Source of the DNA: ATZT02 sp038145175
GTDB taxonomy: Bacteria; Actinomycetota; Actinomycetes; S36-B12; UBA5976
Reading direction: 5' to 3'
Length of the DNA stretch: 24,013 nucleotides
NCBI GenBank assembly: GCA_038145175.1
Contig: JAYQPE010000010.1
Span: 1-24,013, forward strand
Shown here: piece by piece, positions 1 through 6,039 of the stretch
Layout of the letters: each line of letters opens with the position of its first letter
How positions within the stretch are numbered: the stretch's first letter is position 1
The notes under the pieces: generated by a model
The model's input: only the letters and a program-made list of their open reading frames with translations
Told to the model about the DNA's origin: nothing
The model's database searches: none
Position numbers and translations under genes: made by a program

Positions 1-1021
1 CAATAGAGCGGTCTTTTAAGTTTATTTTGTGTACTGCATCTAGATGTCGTGATGAAATATAGACATAATCACCAACAACTTCTACTGAATTCGTGTGGAT
101 AACATCAACTGGTGGAACCGTTGGGTTGTAGTAAGCAGGTTGATTCACCGATATTTCATCAGGTTTTATTAGATCCATCATTGAAATTTTTCTTTTTTCA
201 GTTCCATCTGGATTTAAAATCACTATTTCTGAATCCAAAATCTCCAGTCCCTTTGCTATTCCAATGGAACTTAAATCGACCCCACTTCTTCTTGCATACC
301 TAATTGTAACAGCTTCTGAATTAGGCAAAACTTGTAAGTCGTGAAAATCTAACGTCCCTTTTCCGTTTAAAACTTTGTCTCCTGTGTAAGTTTTTGTAAT
401 TTGATGAGTTTTTAAGTCATACACCATATAAAAACCATCTAAAGAAGTTCCAAGAGCTGGACTAGTTGAGCCGACAAATAAAACTTTAGAATTGTTATCA
501 ATAAGTTTTGGATCTCGTAAAAAATTTAGATTCAAATCTGCAATAGGTGCAGAATTTGGCGAAAGCCACCAAATAGGAGTTCCTAAAGAATCTCTTAGAG
601 TAATAGTTCCGCTGTATTGAGCATTTGTTTGATTCGGTATAACTAATTCATCCATTAGTACAAATTCTTCACGTTTTCCTTCAACATTAGTTAACGAAAT
701 TATTGAAACTCGAGGTTCTACACAAGTGATAAAATATTCTTTTGTTAGTAAATTTAAATATTTAATAGATACAGTTGTAATAGGTCCAGAATTTGTGACT
801 TTGTGATTTAAATCTTTATCAACTTTAATATCAACTTTGTTTTCTTCACAATTTCTAGCAAAATAATTCTCTACTTTAGGATTAAAAACAGGAGCAATTT
901 CACTTTTAAAAGTAATACTATCGTTTGTTAAAAATGTTTCAGTTCTAAATGTATAAATTGAATAACCAGCAATAGCAATTAAGATCACAAAACTGGCTGC
1001 AATAAATAGTAATTTTTTCAT
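1..1021 (-). CDS. Arylsulfotransferase (ASST)-like membrane-anchored protein, 3' end cut by window edge
   Basis: Reading the minus strand from an ATG at 1021 gives an open frame of 340 codons to the left edge, so the C-terminus is missing. Residues 2-25 form a hydrophobic segment after MKK (an uncleaved anchor or signal peptide, with no lipobox), so the rest should lie outside the cytoplasm. A beta-rich region follows. Two stretches then resemble arylsulfotransferase propeller repeats: TLDFHDLQVLPNSEAV, and DVIHTNSVEVVGDYVYISSR near residues 305-325, followed by AVHKINLKDRSI. The conserved His in DFHD and in VIHTNSV are what one sees in ASST-type proteins (Arylsulfotran_2-like). Known members transfer sulfate between phenolic compounds, but many relatives have no tested function. 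I infer an exported protein of this fold, not the reaction. The region lies left of tRNA-Lys on the same strand, and a weak AGG precedes the start. Confidence 0.6.
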   Translation of the reverse strand, partial: MKKLLFIAASFVILIAIAGYSIYTFRTETFLTNDSITFKSEIAPVFNPKVENYFARNCEENKVDIKVDKDLNHKVTNSGPITTVSIKYLNLLTKEYFITCVEPRVSIISLTNVEGKREEFVLMDELVIPNQTNAQYSGTITLRDSLGTPIWWLSPNSAPIADLNLNFLRDPKLIDNNSKVLFVGSTSPALGTSLDGFYMVYDLKTHQITKTYTGDKVLNGKGTLDFHDLQVLPNSEAVTIRYARRSGVDLSSIGIAKGLEILDSEIVILNPDGTEKRKISMMDLIKPDEISVNQPAYYNPTVPPVDVIHTNSVEVVGDYVYISSRHLDAVHKINLKDRSI

Positions 1022-1092
1022 TTTGTTAACCTGAACTTAACCTAATTCGGACAGATTTACCAACTTTGAAACTTAGATTTTGCTTAGAAATG

Positions 1093-1165
1093 TGGGCCCT
1101 GTCGGGATCGAACCGACGACCCACAGATTAAAAGTCTGTTGCTCTACCGACTGAGCTAAAGGCCC
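1093..1165 (-). tRNA. tRNA-Lys (anticodon TTT)
   Basis: The minus strand folds as a 73-nt cloverleaf. The 7-bp acceptor stem is GGGCCTT with AGGGCCC (one G-T pair), the anticodon loop is CTTTTAA with anticodon TTT, and the T-arm loop is TTCGATC. The discriminator base is A and the CCA end is not encoded. It lies between the ino1 stop and the ASST-like gene. Confidence 0.97.
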
Positions 1166-1167
1166 GC

Positions 1168-1185
1168 TTGACTAATGCTAGTCAA
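1168..1185. other. Short inverted repeat between ino1 and tRNA-Lys
   Basis: TTGACTA and TAGTCAA form a perfect 7-bp stem around the loop ATGC. It lies 37 bp past the ino1 stop and 2 bp before the 5' end of tRNA-Lys on the minus strand. No T-run follows, so it may be a weak terminator for padR-ino1 or a processing structure for the tRNA. The role is a guess. Confidence 0.35.
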
Positions 1186-1222
1186 ATCACACTTTCCTAA
1201 GTTATGGAGAGTAAGAGTTAAC

Positions 1223-2302
1223 TTATCTTTCTAGTTTTCCTTGGATGAATAATTCGGTGTTGTCTCTTGCCTCTTGGTCATTGAATTGAACCGGAGGAGA
1301 CTTCATCAAGTAACTGGAAGGAGAAATTAGTGCACCACCAATTTTTCGATCTTTTGCAATTTTGGCTAAGCGCAACGCATCAATAATTACACCTGCTGAG
1401 TTAGGTGAATCCCAAACTTCTAATTTGTATTCCAAATTCAATGGCACATCACCAAAAGCTCTACCTTCAAGTCGAACATAAGCCCATTTACGATCATCTA
1501 ACCAGGAAACATAATCACTTGGACCAATATGAACATTTGATTTACCCATATCGTGCTCAACTTGTGAAGTTACAGCTTGAGTTTTGGAAATCTTTTTTGA
1601 TTCCAAACGATCTCTTTCTAACATGTTCATAAAGTCCATATTTCCACCAACATTTAATTGCATGGTGCGATCAAGTTTTACTCCACGATCACCAAATAGT
1701 TTTGCCAAAACTCTGTGAGTAATGGTTGCACCAACTTGTGATTTAATATCGTCTCCCACAATTGGAACATTTGCGTCTCTAAATTTCTTTTCCCAAACAG
1801 GATCAGATGCGATAAATACTGGTAACGCATTTACAAAAGCAACTTGTGCATCAATTGCACATTGGGCATAAAACTTTGCTGCTTCTTCTGAACCAACAGG
1901 TAAATAGCAAACTAAAACATCTGCACCAGTTTCTTTTAATACTTTGACAACATCAACTGGTGTTTCATCAGATTCTTGAACAGTTTCACGGTAATAACGA
2001 CCTAATCCATCTAGAGTATGTCCTCTAGAAACCTTTACTTTCAAGGGTTTTACTTCAGCAAATTTAATTGTATTATTTTCACTTGCCCACATTGCATCTG
2101 CTAGATCTAATCCAACTTTTTTACCATCAACATCAAATGCAGCTACAAATTCAATATCTTTAATGTGATAGTCGCCTAATTTAACGTGCATTAAACCTGG
2201 TACGTCTTCATTCTCAGCGGCGTTCTTGTAATACTCAACACCTTGAATTAATGAATTAGCACAATTACCTAATCCAACTATCGCTACTTTTACTTTGCTC
2301 AT
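1223..2302 (-). CDS. ino1: Inositol-3-phosphate synthase (actinobacterial Ino1)
   Basis: This 359-residue protein matches the short actinobacterial form of myo-inositol-1-phosphate synthase (about 360 residues, against more than 500 in yeast). The enzyme uses NAD+ internally to cyclise glucose 6-phosphate to 1D-myo-inositol 3-phosphate, the entry point to phosphatidylinositol and, in many actinobacteria, mycothiol. Visible signs are the N-terminal Rossmann loop VGLGNCANSL (residues 9-18), FVNALPVFIASDP in the middle, and the family's IVGDDIKSQVGATITHR and LNVGGNMDFMNM motifs. Its ATG overlaps the padR TGA by 4 bp (ATGA), so the two genes are almost certainly cotranscribed and translationally coupled. 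Regulation is probably through the PadR protein and its palindrome at 2863-2889. The same PadR-ino1 pairing occurs in mycobacteria (Rv0047c-Rv0046c). Confidence 0.96.
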   Translation of the reverse strand: MSKVKVAIVGLGNCANSLIQGVEYYKNAAENEDVPGLMHVKLGDYHIKDIEFVAAFDVDGKKVGLDLADAMWASENNTIKFAEVKPLKVKVSRGHTLDGLGRYYRETVQESDETPVDVVKVLKETGADVLVCYLPVGSEEAAKFYAQCAIDAQVAFVNALPVFIASDPVWEKKFRDANVPIVGDDIKSQVGATITHRVLAKLFGDRGVKLDRTMQLNVGGNMDFMNMLERDRLESKKISKTQAVTSQVEHDMGKSNVHIGPSDYVSWLDDRKWAYVRLEGRAFGDVPLNLEYKLEVWDSPNSAGVIIDALRLAKIAKDRKIGGALISPSSYLMKSPPVQFNDQEARDNTELFIQGKLER

Positions 2303-2844
2303 GCTTGCTTCCTCTCATTTATTATTAATTCATCAATCCATTTCAATTCGTTTTCTACAGAATTTAAATTTCTATTCTGAAGTTTTATGGTGTATTGATC
2401 CATTTGTTTTTCAGTCTTTTCAATTTGTGATTCCAAAAGTGACATTCTTTCTTGCAAACGAGCACGTCTTCCTTGCAAAATCTGTAATCTGACAACAGAT
2501 GCGGTTTTAGCAAAAAAAGCAAAATAAGTTAAAAAGTTTTCATCATCCCAAGACTCAGGTCCTGCTTCTTTTAAAAGTGAACTAAATTTTTCTTTTCCTT
2601 CTTTTGTAATTTTGTAAGAAATTCTTGCTCTTCTAGTTAAACCAATTTCTGATTCATTCGAGTCTTCGCCAATAAAACCTAAAGATTCTAATCTTCTTAA
2701 TTCTGGATATAAAGATCCATAAGAAATAGCTGAAAGTGGGCCAAGAGTTAAAGACACTCTTTTTTTCAATTCATATCCATGCATCGGACCTTGGGATAAA
2801 AGCCCTAAAACCACAAGTTCCAAAGAAGTATTTTTTTTAGCCAT
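2299..2844 (-). CDS. PadR-family transcriptional regulator
   Basis: The open frame extends to 2910, but I choose the internal ATG at 2844 (181 residues, starting MAKKNTSLELVVLGLLSQGP). The PadR winged-helix domain starts right there, and the longer start would place the palindrome at 2863-2889 inside the coding region. The PadR domain covers about residues 8-85, with the typical GPMHGYELKKRV helix and GSLYPELRRLES recognition region. After it comes a charged coiled-coil segment (about residues 125-160) like the C-terminal dimerisation arm of PadR proteins. PadR proteins are dimeric repressors that often control their own promoter. The gene is directly upstream of ino1 with a 4-bp overlap, so it probably controls inositol synthesis. 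No Shine-Dalgarno sequence is visible before the ATG, so a leaderless or weakly led transcript is possible. The effector is unknown. Confidence 0.88.
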   Translation of the reverse strand: MAKKNTSLELVVLGLLSQGPMHGYELKKRVSLTLGPLSAISYGSLYPELRRLESLGFIGEDSNESEIGLTRRARISYKITKEGKEKFSSLLKEAGPESWDDENFLTYFAFFAKTASVVRLQILQGRRARLQERMSLLESQIEKTEKQMDQYTIKLQNRNLNSVENELKWIDELIINERKQA

Positions 2845-2862
2845 TGAAAGAGAGTTTAATCC

Positions 2863-2889
2863 TTTGATATATCGATTAGATATATCAAA
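2863..2889. promoter_or_regulatory. Perfect 11+11 bp palindrome, likely PadR operator
   Basis: TTTGATATATC and GATATATCAAA are exact reverse complements separated by 5 bp (GATTA). Each arm also contains the self-complementary 8-mer GATATATC, with centres 13 bp apart. The site lies 19-45 bp upstream of the padR ATG, where the core promoter should be. PadR dimers bind such inverted repeats, so autoregulation of padR-ino1 is the natural reading, though not proven here. Confidence 0.75.
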
Positions 2890-2944
2890 ATAGCAGATGC
2901 TTTGCTTCATAGACCAGATGCACTTGTCACTATTGAGTTGAGCC

Positions 2945-2973
2945 TTGCGTAAACTTAATGTCTCACCTAAATA
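2945..2973 (+). promoter_or_regulatory. Candidate promoter of the tRNA-Glu-Asp-Phe array
   Basis: TTGCGT (2945-2950) and TAAATA (2968-2973) are separated by 17 bp. The -10 box ends 26 bp before the first base of tRNA-Glu, a plausible sigma-70-type promoter with a short leader. Confidence 0.5.
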
Positions 2974-2999
2974 ATTTATGTGACAACTTCAAAAAGTTT

Positions 3000-3072
3000 G
3001 CCCCCGTCGTCCAGAGGCCTAGGACCTCGCCCTTTCACGGCGGAAACGCGGGTTCGAATCCCGTCGGGGGTA
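3000..3072 (+). tRNA. tRNA-Glu (anticodon TTC)
   Basis: A 73-nt cloverleaf with acceptor GCCCCCG pairing CGGGGGT (G-T at the first pair). The anticodon loop is CTTTCAC, giving TTC, the T-arm is GCGGG-TTCGAAT-CCCGT, and the discriminator is A. CCA is not encoded. It is the first gene of a three-tRNA array. Confidence 0.97.
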
Positions 3073-3078
3073 CTTTTG

Positions 3079-3107
3079 CAAGTAAATAAGTAGTAGATAT
3101 TTACTTG
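3079..3107 (+). other. AT-rich hairpin filling the tRNA-Glu/tRNA-Asp spacer
   Basis: CAAGTAAATA and TATTTACTTG are perfect 10-bp arms around a 9-nt loop. The stem can be extended outward (a G-T and a T-A pair, then CTTTT with AAAAG), so most of the 47-nt spacer folds. It may be a processing signal of the tRNA precursor or a partial terminator. Confidence 0.55.
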
Positions 3108-3119
3108 TAGAAAAAGCAA

Positions 3120-3193
3120 GGCCCAGTGGCGCAGTTGGTTAGCGCGCCGCCCTGTCACGGCGGAGGTCGCGGGTTCAAGTCCCGTCTGGGTCG
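3120..3193 (+). tRNA. tRNA-Asp (anticodon GTC)
   Basis: A 74-nt cloverleaf with acceptor GGCCCAG pairing CTGGGTC. The anticodon loop is CTGTCAC, giving GTC, and the T-arm loop is TTCAAGT. The discriminator is G, as usual for tRNA-Asp. CCA is not encoded. Confidence 0.97.
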
Positions 3194-3195
3194 CT

Positions 3196-3246
3196 TAAGT
3201 TGAAAGAAAAAGTTTTAAATTTATTTAAAATTTTTATTTCAAGTTA
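3196..3246 (+). other. Long AT-rich hairpin filling the tRNA-Asp/tRNA-Phe spacer
   Basis: The left arm 3196-3219 and right arm 3224-3246 are near-perfect reverse complements: 21 of 23 positions pair, with one bulged G and a TTTA loop. The inner part is TTTTAAA/TTTAAAA and the outer part TTGAAA/TTTCAA. The arms begin 3 bp after tRNA-Asp and end 2 bp before tRNA-Phe, so the whole spacer is one hairpin. Confidence 0.6.
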
Positions 3247-3247
3247 C

Positions 3248-3321
3248 GGCCAGGTAGCTCAGTTGGTACGAGCGACCGCCTGAAAAGCGGTAGGTCACCG
3301 GTTCGATCCCGGTCTTGGCCA
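3248..3321 (+). tRNA. tRNA-Phe (anticodon GAA)
   Basis: A 74-nt cloverleaf with acceptor GGCCAGG pairing CTTGGCC (one G-T). The anticodon loop is CTGAAAA, giving GAA, the T-arm loop is TTCGATC, and the discriminator is A. CCA is not encoded. It is the last gene of the array, and a hairpin starts at the next base. Confidence 0.97.
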
Positions 3322-3345
3322 CGAATTAGTTTTTAAACTAATTCG
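3322..3345. terminator. Bidirectional hairpin between tRNA-Phe and the Rieske gene
   Basis: CGAATTAGTTT and AAACTAATTCG form a perfect 11-bp stem with a 2-nt centre, right behind tRNA-Phe. The same bases hold the last codons and stop of the convergent Rieske gene (stop at 3333-3335). It could stop transcription from both sides. The stem is AT-rich and no clear T-tract follows on either strand, so terminator activity is uncertain. Confidence 0.45.
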
Positions 3346-3815
3346 ACAATGTTGCCATCTTGAATTGCAACTTTAATTTTTGCTAAAGATTTTGTGGTTG
3401 GACCAGAAATAACTGAACCATCACTTGCTTCATAATTTGCTCCATGGCAGGGACAAATTAATCTATTTTGATTCATATCAAAATCAACACTGCAACCTTC
3501 ATGGGTACAAATTCTTGAAAGTGCATAAACTTTATCTTCACTACTTCTAAATAAAATTGCACTAATTCCGGCAACGGAAGTAAATTCTAAACTTTGTCCA
3601 ACTGCTAAATCATTAACTGTAGTTATTACATTTGTTGCACTGGTTGCAGAATCTGATTCAGTGGTAGTTTCTGGTTGAGTGGTTTCTAACGATTCAGTAT
3701 TTTCACTTTGTTTTGTTTCACTAGTTGCAACATTTGAATTTCTAGTGCAAGCTGCGACCACAAAAGATATTGCTCCTACAATCATTATTTTTAAAACATT
3801 TCTTCTATTTTTCAA
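3333..3815 (-). CDS. Rieske [2Fe-2S] lipoprotein with Tat-like signal
   Basis: This 160-residue protein starts with NRRNVLK, a twin-arginine-like motif, then a hydrophobic stretch and a lipobox ending at Cys23 (VVAAC). It should therefore be exported, possibly folded with its cluster, and lipid-anchored on the outer face of the membrane. Residues 24-62 are a Ser/Thr/Glu-rich linker. The Rieske domain fills the rest: CTHEGC (Cys103, His105) and CPCHGA (Cys121, His124) give the two Cys and two His ligands, and Cys108 and Cys123 are placed like the disulfide of bc1-type Rieske proteins. It is far shorter than QcrA and lacks its membrane helices, so it is a stand-alone electron carrier of unknown partner. 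It lies 10 bp after the flavoenzyme gene and is probably cotranscribed with it. Confidence 0.85.
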   Translation of the reverse strand: MKNRRNVLKIMIVGAISFVVAACTRNSNVATSETKQSENTESLETTQPETTTESDSATSATNVITTVNDLAVGQSLEFTSVAGISAILFRSSEDKVYALSRICTHEGCSVDFDMNQNRLICPCHGANYEASDGSVISGPTTKSLAKIKVAIQDGNIVELV

Positions 3816-3825
3816 AATTAACTCC

Positions 3826-5250
3826 TTACGCAGTTACAGGAACTGCACTTAATAATCTTTCTACCACTTCTTTTGCACTCCATCCATTTGGATGAGTTTT
3901 CAACATGTCTTCAACATCAGTAGTGGTTGCACCAAGAGTTAAAAGAGGTGCTTCTTTGTAACCATCTGGTCTTTCTTGACCAAGTCCAACTGCTGCAAGT
4001 AGTCCGTTACATAAACACATACGGTTTTTTAATTCTTCTTCCTGACCACCTTTTTTCAAGAATGGTGCTTCAGGTTCAGCCGCACAGGTATAAGTTGCTT
4101 TTCCGGTTTCATCTAATTTCGAAGATCTTAAATATCCCAAGTCACACAATCTTGGCCTAGCTTTATAAACACTTTCCTCACCAATTGTTCCTGGAAGTTC
4201 TACAACTTTAAAAGGAAAACCGGTAGGAGAAGCTCTGTGATCTGTTCTTACTCTTAAGTTTCCTTTTTTAGCAGCATCTAACATTTGTTCACGATATTTT
4301 GGTAATAATCCTGATTCATTTGATAATGCAAACAACGTTCCAACTTGAACACCTTCTGCACCTAAATCAAAAGCTTCTTTAACAGCTTCTGGTGTTGAAC
4401 GTCCTCCTGCTAACCAAAATGGCAAACCAACTTGTTGCATTTTTTCAAAATTTACTTCATCAAGTGGACCAAATCCAGATTCAGTTTCAACTTTTCTTCT
4501 AGGTGGTGCATTATGTCCACCAGCTTTCCAATGTTCCACAACAAAACCATCTGGTTTAGTTACATCATTTCTTGCTAAATAAGATGCTAAAACTTCTGCA
4601 GTAATAATTGCTAAAAACATTGGTCTATTTAACTTTGGATTTTTTCCAAAAGATTCCAAAGGATCAAAAGTTAAAGTTGGTGCTGCCATACCACTTGGTC
4701 TGTCACTATCAACACTTAAAGTTCCAGCTTTACCTTCTGCAAAATCTCTAATGATTTGTGGAATTTCTCTAGGAATTCCTGCACCCATTAATACTGCGTC
4801 AACACCTGCCAGCATTGCACCATAAAGTGCAGCGGGAGTTGCAGTTTGTAATTTTTCTAAAAAGTTAATTCCAACTTTTCCATTACCTGCTTGTTTTGCT
4901 AACCAAACTTCTACAAAGTTTGCAGCAACTACTAATTGATCATGTTCTTTATGTGCACTTAAACTAATTCTTCGCATTGGTCTATATGGTTGACCATTTC
5001 TACCATTTGGTAAAAACCATTTTTCTAAAATATGTTCTACAACATCTTGATATGGAAAATGTTTTAATGCTTCACGCATTTTTCCATCAAGATCACCATC
5101 TTGAAGTCTGCGAGCAACTACTGATTCAAGTGCAGTGCCTGAGACCACGCCCAGTTGACCACATTTGGCAACTTCGTAGGCAAGCTTCCAATTAGAAACT
5201 GCAGCACCCATTCCGCCTTGAATGATTGCGGGTAGTCCCAGTGCTGCCAT
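3826..5250 (-). CDS. Nitronate monooxygenase / 2-nitropropane dioxygenase-family flavoenzyme, long form
   Basis: The N-terminus GLPAIIQGGMGAAVSNWKLA, the segment FVVEHWKAGGHNAPP with His246, and AGGRSTPEAVKEAFDLGAEG followed by VQVGTLFA are signatures of FMN-dependent TIM-barrel enzymes of the nitronate monooxygenase family. Known members oxidise alkyl nitronates, but many homologues are NAD(P)H:flavin or enoyl-reductase-like oxidoreductases, so the substrate is open. At 474 residues it is longer than the usual 310-360. The extra part includes an insertion near residues 50-110 and a C-terminal region with four Cys (369, 389, 412 and 414, the last two in RMCLCNG) that could hold a metal or a redox pair. 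An AGGA precedes the ATG. The Rieske lipoprotein gene follows after 10 bp. No signal peptide is visible, so the enzyme is cytoplasmic. Confidence 0.8.
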   Translation of the reverse strand: MAALGLPAIIQGGMGAAVSNWKLAYEVAKCGQLGVVSGTALESVVARRLQDGDLDGKMREALKHFPYQDVVEHILEKWFLPNGRNGQPYRPMRRISLSAHKEHDQLVVAANFVEVWLAKQAGNGKVGINFLEKLQTATPAALYGAMLAGVDAVLMGAGIPREIPQIIRDFAEGKAGTLSVDSDRPSGMAAPTLTFDPLESFGKNPKLNRPMFLAIITAEVLASYLARNDVTKPDGFVVEHWKAGGHNAPPRRKVETESGFGPLDEVNFEKMQQVGLPFWLAGGRSTPEAVKEAFDLGAEGVQVGTLFALSNESGLLPKYREQMLDAAKKGNLRVRTDHRASPTGFPFKVVELPGTIGEESVYKARPRLCDLGYLRSSKLDETGKATYTCAAEPEAPFLKKGGQEEELKNRMCLCNGLLAAVGLGQERPDGYKEAPLLTLGATTTDVEDMLKTHPNGWSAKEVVERLLSAVPVTA

Positions 5251-5284
5251 TTTTTGTCCTGTTTGTTGAAGATTTAAGAATGCT

Positions 5285-5319
5285 AACCTTCGGTCTGGTA
5301 ACTTACCGAACCGTAGGTT
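5285..5319. promoter_or_regulatory. Nested inverted repeats upstream of the flavoenzyme gene
   Basis: Three nested inverted repeats share a centre or nearly so: GGTAA/TTACC (5297-5307, 1-bp gap), TTCGGT/ACCGAA (5289-5294 and 5305-5310), and AACCT/AGGTT (5285-5289 and 5315-5319). They lie 36-70 bp upstream of the ATG at 5250. This fits an operator or a leader hairpin. The bound protein is unknown. Confidence 0.4.
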
Positions 5320-5377
5320 TCTTCTTATAAGGATACGACACTAGGCCAAATTAAGCACTAGATAGAGGGTGATGAAT

Positions 5378-5569
5378 TTACTTTTCGTTGACTTTTCTAA
5401 GTAGCTCTCTGACCTCATCAGCGTGATATCTGCGGTGTCCCCCCAGGGTTTTAACTGCGGTTAGTTTGCCAGCTTTAGCCCAACGAGTAACAGTTTTGGG
5501 ATCAACACTAAACATTTCTGCGACTTGACCAGGAGAAAGCAATAGGTTTTCGATATTTTCCTCACCCAT
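5378..5569 (-). CDS. bldC: BldC, MerR-like DNA-binding regulator
   Basis: This 63-residue protein is essentially only the MerR-type winged helix-turn-helix. LLLSPGQVAEMFSVDPKTVTRWAKAGKL (residues 9-36) is followed by the wing TLGGHRRYHADEVRELL. It matches actinobacterial BldC closely in sequence and size (68 residues in Streptomyces). BldC lacks the effector and dimerisation part of MerR proteins and is reported to bind AT-rich direct repeats as head-to-tail multimers. In Streptomyces it holds back the onset of development. In a non-sporulating small-genome organism the role must differ and is unknown. A G-rich stretch precedes the ATG. It is divergent from the DUF3073 gene, and the spacer between them carries repeated CCCTAA(A)TTTTCCC-like sequences it might bind. 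Confidence 0.9.
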   Translation of the reverse strand: MGEENIENLLLSPGQVAEMFSVDPKTVTRWAKAGKLTAVKTLGGHRRYHADEVRELLRKVNEK

Positions 5570-5600
5570 AAAAAGGTTTCCCCCTAAATTTTCCCCTGTT

Positions 5601-5628
5601 TAATTACTCTGGCAGCAAGGTACGACAA
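5601..5628 (-). promoter_or_regulatory. Candidate bldC promoter
   Basis: On the minus strand TTGTCG (5623-5628) and TAATTA (5601-5606) are spaced 16 bp apart, 32 bp upstream of the bldC ATG. This is a reasonable but unproven sigma-70-type promoter. Confidence 0.35.
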
Positions 5629-5678
5629 TGGACATCGACTCCAGGCAACTTTTATTTTGTCTGTATACAAGTGAACTT

Positions 5679-5721
5679 GGGAAAAATAGGGAGGTTCTAG
5701 ACATTTTACCCTAATTTTCCC
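5679..5721. repeat. Imperfect 13-bp inverted repeat, related to a third copy at 5580-5596
   Basis: GGGAAAAATAGGG (5679-5691) and CCCTAATTTTCCC (5709-5721) are reverse complements at 12 of 13 positions, separated by 17 bp. A closely related third copy, CCCCCTAAATTTTCCCC, lies at 5580-5596 just upstream of bldC. Clustering of one motif in this regulatory spacer suggests a protein-binding array, with BldC the nearest candidate. Confidence 0.55.
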
Positions 5722-5873
5722 CACAAAATAATTAATTTTCTCGGAGTTGAATCAAACAAGGTAGGCTAAAGATAGTTAAAAACCACAAACTTTCAGAAAG
5801 TGATCAAAACACACGGGTTAACCTAAAGTCCCGTTTTGAAACAGTAAAAAATTTGCAAGGAGAGTCACTAGTT

Positions 5874-6038
5874 ATGGGTAGAGGTCGTTCCAAAGCTAAG
5901 CAAACCAAAGTTGCTCGCGATTTAAAGTATGGAAACCAAGAAACTGATTTAGAGGCATTAGCCAAAGAATTAAGATCCACAAAATCAAAAGATGATGAAA
6001 TAGAAGCTGCTTGGCAAGAATTAGAAAAAGATAAGTAA
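5874..6038 (+). CDS. DUF3073 small conserved actinobacterial protein
   Basis: I start at the ATG at 5874 (54 residues, MGRGRSKAKQTKVARDLKYG), because AAGGAGAG lies 10 bp before it and the conserved family begins with MGRGR. The frame is open seven codons further upstream, but those do not look like part of the protein. The N-terminal third is strongly basic and the C-terminal half acidic and helical (ELRSTKSKDDEIEAAWQELEKDK). DUF3073 proteins are widespread in Actinobacteria and their function is unknown. The gene is divergent from bldC and ends 1 bp before the stop of the convergent PotD-like gene. Confidence 0.87.
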   Translation: MGRGRSKAKQTKVARDLKYGNQETDLEALAKELRSTKSKDDEIEAAWQELEKDK

Positions 6039-6039
6039 C

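Larger units (their letters stand above)
5570..5873. other. 304-bp divergent intergenic region between bldC and DUF3073
   Basis: No gene is seen here. It holds a candidate bldC promoter (5601-5628), three copies of a C4/T4-type motif (5580-5596, 5679-5691, 5709-5721), and a palindrome GGTTAACC (5816-5823). The palindrome lies inside a small ACGGG/CCCGT stem (5813-5834) in the probable DUF3073 leader. A weak + strand -35-like TTGAAT lies at 5747-5752, with GATAGT 18 bp further on. Confidence 0.6.

Noticed and set aside
112..303. 63-codon plus-strand frame near the left edge
   Set aside because: It lies antisense within the arylsulfotransferase-like gene, has no ribosome binding site and no recognisable protein.
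1168..1185. Strong intrinsic terminator after ino1
   Set aside because: The stem is only 7 bp and no T-run follows, so I list it as an inverted repeat only.
2844..2910. Longer N-terminus for the PadR protein from the ATG at 2910
   Set aside because: The added residues do not belong to the PadR family and would place the palindromic operator inside the coding region.
2976..3158. 60-codon minus-strand frame across the tRNA-Glu/tRNA-Asp region
   Set aside because: It is an antisense reading of tRNA sequence (the well-known 'PDGIRTRVS' artefact), not a protein gene.
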